From contig RQOL01000855.1 of NCBI GenBank assembly GCA_013076295.1, positions 682,001-746,000 on the forward strand: a DNA stretch of 64,000 nucleotides, in the 5' to 3' direction. Source of the stretch: Sanderia malayensis (lineage: Eukaryota > Cnidaria > Scyphozoa > Semaeostomeae > Pelagiidae). The translations under genes were made by a program, and so were the position numbers. The notes under the pieces were generated by a model that ran no database searches, was not told the DNA's origin, and saw nothing but the letters and a program-made list of their open reading frames with translations. Shown in pieces: positions 60,601-64,000 of this stretch; the stretch's first letter is position 1; each line of letters begins with the position of its first letter.

Positions 60601-61096
60601 GTTCGAGATAGCAAGTTGTTTGAGATAGCCGAGTTCGAGATTGTAAATTCAACTGTAAATTCAAATCAAATGGAATTATATTTACGCATAGTTGCACTTG
60701 TAGTCTCCTCTTGCTTGCTTGATTGTTACCCCCGTCACTGGTCCGATGTCACAAAAGTGTTTTAAAAGTTGACTCTGCACAAAACAAATACAGGAATATA
60801 ACTAACATTGGTAAACAAAAATAATTTTTAGGTAGGTAACATACGGCAAAACTTTTAAAGTCTAATTAAGTAGACACTATTTAAAGACAAGAACTAAATT
60901 CTAGCTACAATAAGCAAATGAGAGCAAAAAGATGGAAATGAAGGAAGTCTGGGCTTTTCATATGCTTGTCATATGGCTTTAGTTTAGAAATTACCTCATC
61001 TACTGATGGTGGAACTCCTTTGACATACACATCAAATGTGGGTTCACTGTCTTGTTTGTTGTTTGATGAACCAAAGCCCCCTTTATTGCCAAACAT
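48636..61096 (-). CDS. STK31: STK31/TDRD8-like protein: RRM, Tudor, coiled coil, pseudokinase
   Basis: Thirty-five coding exons: 60995-61096, 60686-60774, 60167-60251, 59962-59993, 59310-59566, 59090-59142, 58954-59007, 58757-58861, 58286-58360, 58036-58197, 57652-57712, 57204-57298, 56777-56838, 56492-56558, 56053-56313, 55586-55648, 55167-55289, 54877-54928, 54626-54672, 54158-54247, 53923-54054, 53553-53653, 53041-53074, 52807-52932, 52591-52620, 52325-52393, 51832-51912, 51608-51739, 51073-51186, 50822-50905, 50456-50614, 50069-50191, 49903-49965, 49402-49524, 48636-48962; 1210 aa. RRM about 22-92 (RNP2 VYVKGVP, RNP1 KCNYAFVKF); Gly/Ser/Arg-rich 103-188; extended Tudor 207-338 (HVDHPIKIWGQ, KIRYIDYGNNETV); coiled coil about 411-520; kinase-like fold about 810-1102; acidic tail. 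The catalytic loop reads HGSISPKS, so the HRD Asp is lost. Tudor proteins of this group bind methyl-arginine partners in germ granules. The introns carry nine snoRNAs. Exons 13-14 are the least certain. Confidence 0.88.
49689..49866. mobile_element. pogo/Tigger-like MITE in STK31-like intron 33
   Basis: It begins CAGTCAAATCTGCATAG after TA and ends GAGTTGGCTG before a T-G, with internal GAACTC/GAATT motifs as in 32967-33136. Confidence 0.5.
50337..50417 (-). ncRNA. SNORD79-like: Box C/D snoRNA, SNORD79-like, copy 1 (intron 31)
   Basis: Minus strand: 9-bp terminal stem ATATCTGAC/GTCAGATAT, C box GTGATGA (50407-50401), guide TGGGAATCTCT, D' box CTGA, a C'-like TGAAGA, D box CTGA (50349-50346). 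The D' guide pairs 10 bp with 28S rRNA GAGAUUCCCA. The fifth base upstream of D' faces the A before UUCCC, the site I recall as SNORD79/Z22 (human A3809). It is sense to the host intron. Confidence 0.85.
51316..51393 (-). ncRNA. SNORD79-like: Box C/D snoRNA, SNORD79-like, copy 2 (intron 28)
   Basis: Minus strand: 8-bp terminal stem AACCTGAC/GTCAGGTT, C box ATGATGA (51384-51378), guide TGGGAATCTCT with D' CTGA, C'-like TGATGT, D box CTGA (51327-51324). The D' guide is the same as in the other copies, while the terminal stem and D guide (TTCGTATTCAGTCT) are its own. Confidence 0.85.
52189..52275 (-). ncRNA. SNORD79-like: Box C/D snoRNA, SNORD79-like, copy 3 (intron 26), degenerate C box
   Basis: The 8-bp terminal stem TTGCCAAC/GTTGGCAA is unlike the other copies yet fully paired. 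The C box is ATGAAGA (52266-52260) instead of RTGATGA, the D' guide TGGGAATCTCT-CTGA is intact, and the D box is CTGA (52200-52197). The altered C box may weaken assembly. Confidence 0.7.
53777..53862. mobile_element. 86-bp MITE with TA target duplication
   Basis: Ends CAATGGAACA and GATTCCACTG form imperfect inverted repeats flanked by TA on both sides. Inner ACGGACACC/GGTGTCCGT also pair. It is a pogo-type element in intron 21 of the STK31-like gene. Confidence 0.65.
54392..54524 (-). ncRNA. H/ACA snoRNA, copy A (intron 19)
   Basis: Minus strand, about 133 nt, two hairpins with H box ATATTA between them and ACA three bases from the 3' end. The 3' hairpin base is AACTG/CAGTT and its upper stem TGCAGGC/GCTTGCA. 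The pocket sides TTTTC and AGTAAAC fit 18S rRNA GUUUACU-UU-GAAAA. It differs from copies B and C by few bases. Confidence 0.85.
55011..55086 (-). ncRNA. SNORD79-like: Box C/D snoRNA, SNORD79-like, copy 4 (intron 17)
   Basis: Terminal stem TTGAC/GTCAA, C box ATGATGA (55080-55074), guide TTGGGAATCTCT and D' CTGA, C'-like TTGATAA, D box CTGA. Its 3' end is about 82 nt from the downstream exon, the spacing typical of splicing-coupled animal C/D snoRNAs. Confidence 0.85.
55464..55543 (-). ncRNA. SNORD79-like: Box C/D snoRNA, SNORD79-like, copy 5 (intron 16)
   Basis: Terminal stem ATTTGAC/GTCAAAT (7 bp), C box ATGATGA (55535-55529), guide TGGGAATCTCT and D' CTGA, D box CTGA (55474-55471) preceded by the possible second guide CTTTTAGAATTGT. 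Confidence 0.87.
55772..55904 (-). ncRNA. H/ACA snoRNA, copy B (intron 15)
   Basis: Near-identical to copies A and C over about 130 nt, with sequence similarity ending sharply at both snoRNA boundaries. H box ATATTA, ACA box (55777-55775). The 3' pocket opens 14 nt above ACA, the standard distance. Confidence 0.87.
56912..56988 (-). ncRNA. SNORD79-like: Box C/D snoRNA, SNORD79-like, copy 6 (intron 12)
   Basis: Terminal stem TTGAC/GTCAA, C box GTGATGA (56981-56975), guide TTGGGAATCTCT with D' CTGA (56956-56953), good C' TTGATGA, D box CTGA (56920-56917) preceded by TATAGAATTGT, nearly the D guide of copy 5. It ends about 73 nt before exon 13, ideal spacing. Confidence 0.88.
57871..58033. mobile_element. 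125-bp GC-rich insert between 19-bp direct repeats
   Basis: The 19-bp sequences at 57871-57889 and 58015-58033 (AACAGCAACAACAACACAA) are identical and flank a GC-rich segment unlike its surroundings. The right repeat lies just inside the donor of exon 10. A long target-type duplication suggests retroposition of a SINE-like unit. The host frame stays open through it on the minus strand. Confidence 0.45.
58482..58614 (-). ncRNA. H/ACA snoRNA, copy C (intron 8)
   Basis: 5' hairpin (outer CCCTT/GAGGG, upper TGCAG/CTGCA), H box ATATTA (58555-58550), 3' hairpin (AACTGG/CCAGTT) and ACA box (58487-58485). The predicted 3'-pocket target is the uridine after UUUACU in 18S rRNA; I could not assign a target to the 5' pocket. 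Confidence 0.87.
60483..60655. mobile_element. pogo/Tigger-like MITE with TA target duplication
   Basis: It begins CAGTCGACTCTCGC and ends AAATTCAACTG, flanked by TA on both sides, with internal GTTCGAGATA repeats. It lies 30 bp from the donor of exon 2 of the STK31-like gene, inside intron 2. Confidence 0.6.
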
Positions 61097-61120
61097 GGTG
61101 CAGGGATTCTGGTGCTATAC
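61097..61120 (-). other. 5'UTR part of the STK31-like start exon
   Basis: A good acceptor (TAACTGTAATTTTGCAG) ends at 61121, so the exon with the start codon begins at 61120 and carries 24 nt of leader. A further upstream 5'UTR exon is therefore expected. Confidence 0.6.
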
Positions 61121-61515
61121 CTGCAAAATTACAGTTAGCATAAGCCAGGGAATATGAAAAGGGTGGATGAAAATAAAAGGAAATGGCCATAAGATAAGGC
61201 AACAGAGTTGAAGCAATTAGAAGCAAGAAAGTAATGTAATTTGACTACAAGTAGATCAAAAATACTTTCTGTGAATAGCAATGGCTACGATCACGAAAAG
61301 GACCCTCCCCTCCCCCTCCCCTTAGCCTTGCCAGTGCACAAGTTGTGGTCCTTCATATGCACCATAGATTGTGGTTTATTTCGTATATTTCTGGTTAATC
61401 ACACCACAGGATGAAACTAAAGGAAAGCAACCTAAATAGCTGCCTCATACGTTAACAGAGCTTTTCGGGCATATATTATCGTACTTTAGATGTAAAGTAT
61501 AACGATTTCCATAAA

Positions 61516-63305
61516 TTGATTTTAGACAAAATAAATAAGCATGCTCCATTTCGATCACTATCTAGGAGAGAATTTAAGCAGAGACTAAAACCCTGGATAA
61601 CAAAAGGTATCTTGAAATCTATATCTATAAAAAACAAATACTATAAGAAGTTTTTAAAGTCCAAAAACCCTTTTTGGTATGATAAATATAAATACTACAG
61701 AAATACTCTAAATCGCCTTATCAGACGTAGCAAGATAAACCATTATAGATCTTATTTTGAATTTTGTAAAAATAACTCAAAACAAATTTGGAATGGTATT
61801 AATGAGTTAATTAATAAACACAATAAAAAAGATACAAACGACATTTCTCTTAACATTAATGGTAAATTAGTAATTGATCAAAAAATAATCGCAAATGAAT
61901 TCAATGAATATTTTACTAATATTGCAAAAAAATTGGTATATAATATCCGAAACTCAAACAAAACTTTCAATGACTACTTAAAAAACCCCTTGGAAAATAG
62001 CTTTGTTGTATCTCCTGTATATGAAGCTGAAGTCTTAGCCCAACTGAGCAGACTAGACGAATCTAAAGCACCAGATTGTTACGAAATTCCTGTTAAAATG
62101 ATAAAAATTATACAAAGCTCAATCGTAAAGCCCTTAACTGAACTCATCAATGTTTCGTTTAGTACTGGCTACTACCCCAAAGCACTGAAATTTGCTAAGG
62201 TAATCCCAATTTTCAAGGCAAAATCTCCGCATGATGTTTGTAATTACCGTCCAATATCATTGTTACCTTTAGTAAATAAAATTTATGAGAAACTTATGTA
62301 TTCTCGTCTTATAAGCTTTCTAGAAAAACATAAGATCTTATTTCCCCATCAATTTGGGTTGCAAAAAACAAATCTACTTCTCTGGCAATTTTTGACGTTT
62401 GTGCTAAGCTAATTGAAGCAATTGAAGCTAAAAAATTTTCCTGCTGTGTATTCCTAGACTTTGCTAAAGCCTTTGACACTGTTGACCATAGTATACTTAT
62501 GAGCAAACTTGAATATTATGGTATTAGAGGTGTTCCCCTAGATTGGTTCAAATCATACTTGAATGATAGATCTCAAAGAGTTTTTGTCGTGGGTGAGCTC
62601 TCAAGTGACCTGGATGTTAAATATGGGGTTCCTCAAGGCAGTGTGTTGGGTCCTTTGCTTTTCTTGTTATACATAAATGACATTCCAGAAGCATCAAAAA
62701 TTTTAAATTTTCACTTATTTGCAAACGATACCAGTTTATTGTATTCACATGAAAATCTAGATATTCTAGAAAGTAAACTTTGCACTGAATTAAACAAGAT
62801 TGCTGACTGGCTTGCAGCTAATAGATTAACTCTAAATACAAATAAATCTAATTATCTAATAATAAAGCCTCGTCAGAAAACAGCAACTAAAAGTATAAAT
62901 ATCCCTATAAATGGTGAAAAACTTAAAGAATCAGAATATATTAAATACCTTGGTGTTCTAATAGATAAGAATCTCACATGGAAACCTCACATCCAGAATG
63001 TAAACATTAAAGTTTCGAAAAGTTTAGGCATTTTAGCAAGGTTAAGATATTATGTACCTAAAGACATTTTGCTCAATATTCATAATTCTTTTATTTCTCC
63101 ACATATAAATTATGGTCTGATCTCTTTTCAGAGCTCTTTCCATATGTCCTTCAGCAATAACTTTGTAAATTGATGTAATACCTATATTCTTCTCTGTTCG
63201 ATTAAAAGTTAACTTAAATATTCATCATATCTTTTTTTTCGTATCATTGTAATTAAATATTGTTATTGTTGAAAAATACATGAAATTGAAATGAAATTGA
63301 AATTA
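61516..63305 (+). pseudogene. CR1/Jockey-type LINE remnant, reverse transcriptase
   Basis: Two frames (61516-62412 and about 62410-63173) make one broken RT. Recognisable are YRPISLLPLVNKIYEKL, FLDFAKAFDTVDHSIL (in the shifted frame before 62499), GVPQGSVLGPLLFLLYINDI and FANDTSLL. A frameshift lies near 62360. The catalytic FADD is FAND, so the enzyme would be dead. No endonuclease part remains, so it is 5' truncated. It ends near 63305 in GAAATT-type repeats typical of such LINE tails. It lies in the 5'UTR intron of the STK31-like gene, in antisense to it. Confidence 0.85.
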
Positions 63306-64000
63306 CTCTTCCGGCCATTTTGTGGGCCTGGCCAATAAAACGTGACTGGTGGTTAACTCCTACAAATAACACTCCTTCAGTTTTCACGCGCATTTTAACA
63401 AGATGTCTATAAGAGGCTATGAGTAAATAACAAAAATGTATGGGTTAGCAGGATGGAAGTTTACAAAATGTTCACAAATAAATAAAAGTTATACTCACCA
63501 CAAGCAAATCTCCACCCACAAAACACGTGCGTTTTTCGCTCGAAGGAGAGAGTGGTGTGGTGGTGTGGTGTGGTCCGTCACCACGTGTGGTTGCTGATTG
63601 CGGAGCAGGGTGGGCCTGCGGGGGCAAAATCCAATACATGCACTGCGCAAATCTGACTTATCCAGGGCCAGTAGCCCTAGACCCAAGGCCCAGTAGTACA
63701 CCTTAAGTTCTCCCGGGGTTTATTTACAAAAACGAATTTTAGCTAGATTTTTGTTTATTAAGCTTGCTGCAATTCGCAATACATTGCCAAAACAACTTCA
63801 ATGCATTTACACTTGCCCGGTATTGCTGCAGAGGTATTACCTTTGCAGCAATTTGTGGGAGCTTATTCGAAGATCAAAGTGCCAATCATACTCTCGCATT
63901 TACTCTCCATTCTGGCTTTCAACCCTGTCAGAATCTTCTTTATAGAAGGAAGACAGTAATCGGTAGATGTAGACAGGGTTTTATTCGATGATTCAGGGTA
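63306..64000. other. Window end: 5'UTR exon region and flank
   Basis: It contains the GC-rich probable first exon (63499 upward on the minus strand). From 63720 to the end I see no supported gene; the short frames there lack family resemblance. Confidence 0.45.
63499..63700 (-). other. Probable 5'UTR exon and promoter region of the STK31-like gene
   Basis: On the minus strand a strong donor (GCTTGTG|GTGAGTAT) ends an exon at 63499, preceded by unusually GC-rich sequence for this window. It would splice to the acceptor at 61121 across a 2.4-kb intron that holds the LINE remnant. The 5' boundary is unknown; the end given is arbitrary. Confidence 0.45.

Overview
This is nuclear DNA from an animal. 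Its genes are split by many small introns (GT..AG, mostly 100-700 bp), AT-rich, and belong to animal-specific families: a TGF-beta type I receptor, a RUN/FYVE endosomal adaptor, NUP210, an MPEG1/perforin-2 type MACPF protein, an SLC7 amino-acid transporter and an STK31/TDRD8-like Tudor-kinase. Gene spacing and the Penelope, CR1/Jockey-like, hAT and pogo-like repeats would suit an early-branching or invertebrate animal such as a cnidarian or sponge. I cannot fix the phylum from sequence alone.

Layout: (1) 1-10266, minus strand: 5' part of a TGF-beta type I receptor (signal peptide, ectodomain and membrane exons; the kinase lies outside the window), with introns full of inverted-repeat elements. 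(2) 11039-17523, plus: complete RUFY gene, 19 coding exons, 637 aa. (3) 19026-36922, minus: complete NUP210, 41 coding exons, 1942 aa. (4) 37670-40637, plus: MPEG1-like gene, 3 coding exons, 749 aa, divergent from NUP210. (5) 42416-44257, minus: intronless-CDS SLC7 light-chain transporter, 613 aa. (6) 44492-46293: two 871-bp Penelope-like 3' ends, almost identical, head to head. (7) 48636-61096 (probable 5'UTR exon near 63500), minus: RRM-Tudor-coiled coil-pseudokinase gene, 35 coding exons, 1210 aa, with a LINE remnant in its 5'UTR intron. I joined exons by hand; every junction keeps frame and phase.

Main discovery: the introns of the STK31-like gene hold nine snoRNA-like genes, all on the host's sense strand and one per intron. 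Six are box C/D RNAs sharing one D' guide, complementary to the 28S rRNA segment GAGAUUCCCA and placed to methylate the adenosine that vertebrate SNORD79 (Z22) targets. Their terminal stems differ in sequence but keep pairing. Three are near-identical H/ACA RNAs with H box, ACA box and a 3' pocket matching the 18S rRNA segment GUUUACU-UU-GAAAA. A gene of a germline/piRNA-type family thus seems to serve as a multi-copy snoRNA host. The gene's protein architecture (RRM plus Tudor plus kinase-like domain with a lost catalytic Asp) is also unusual.
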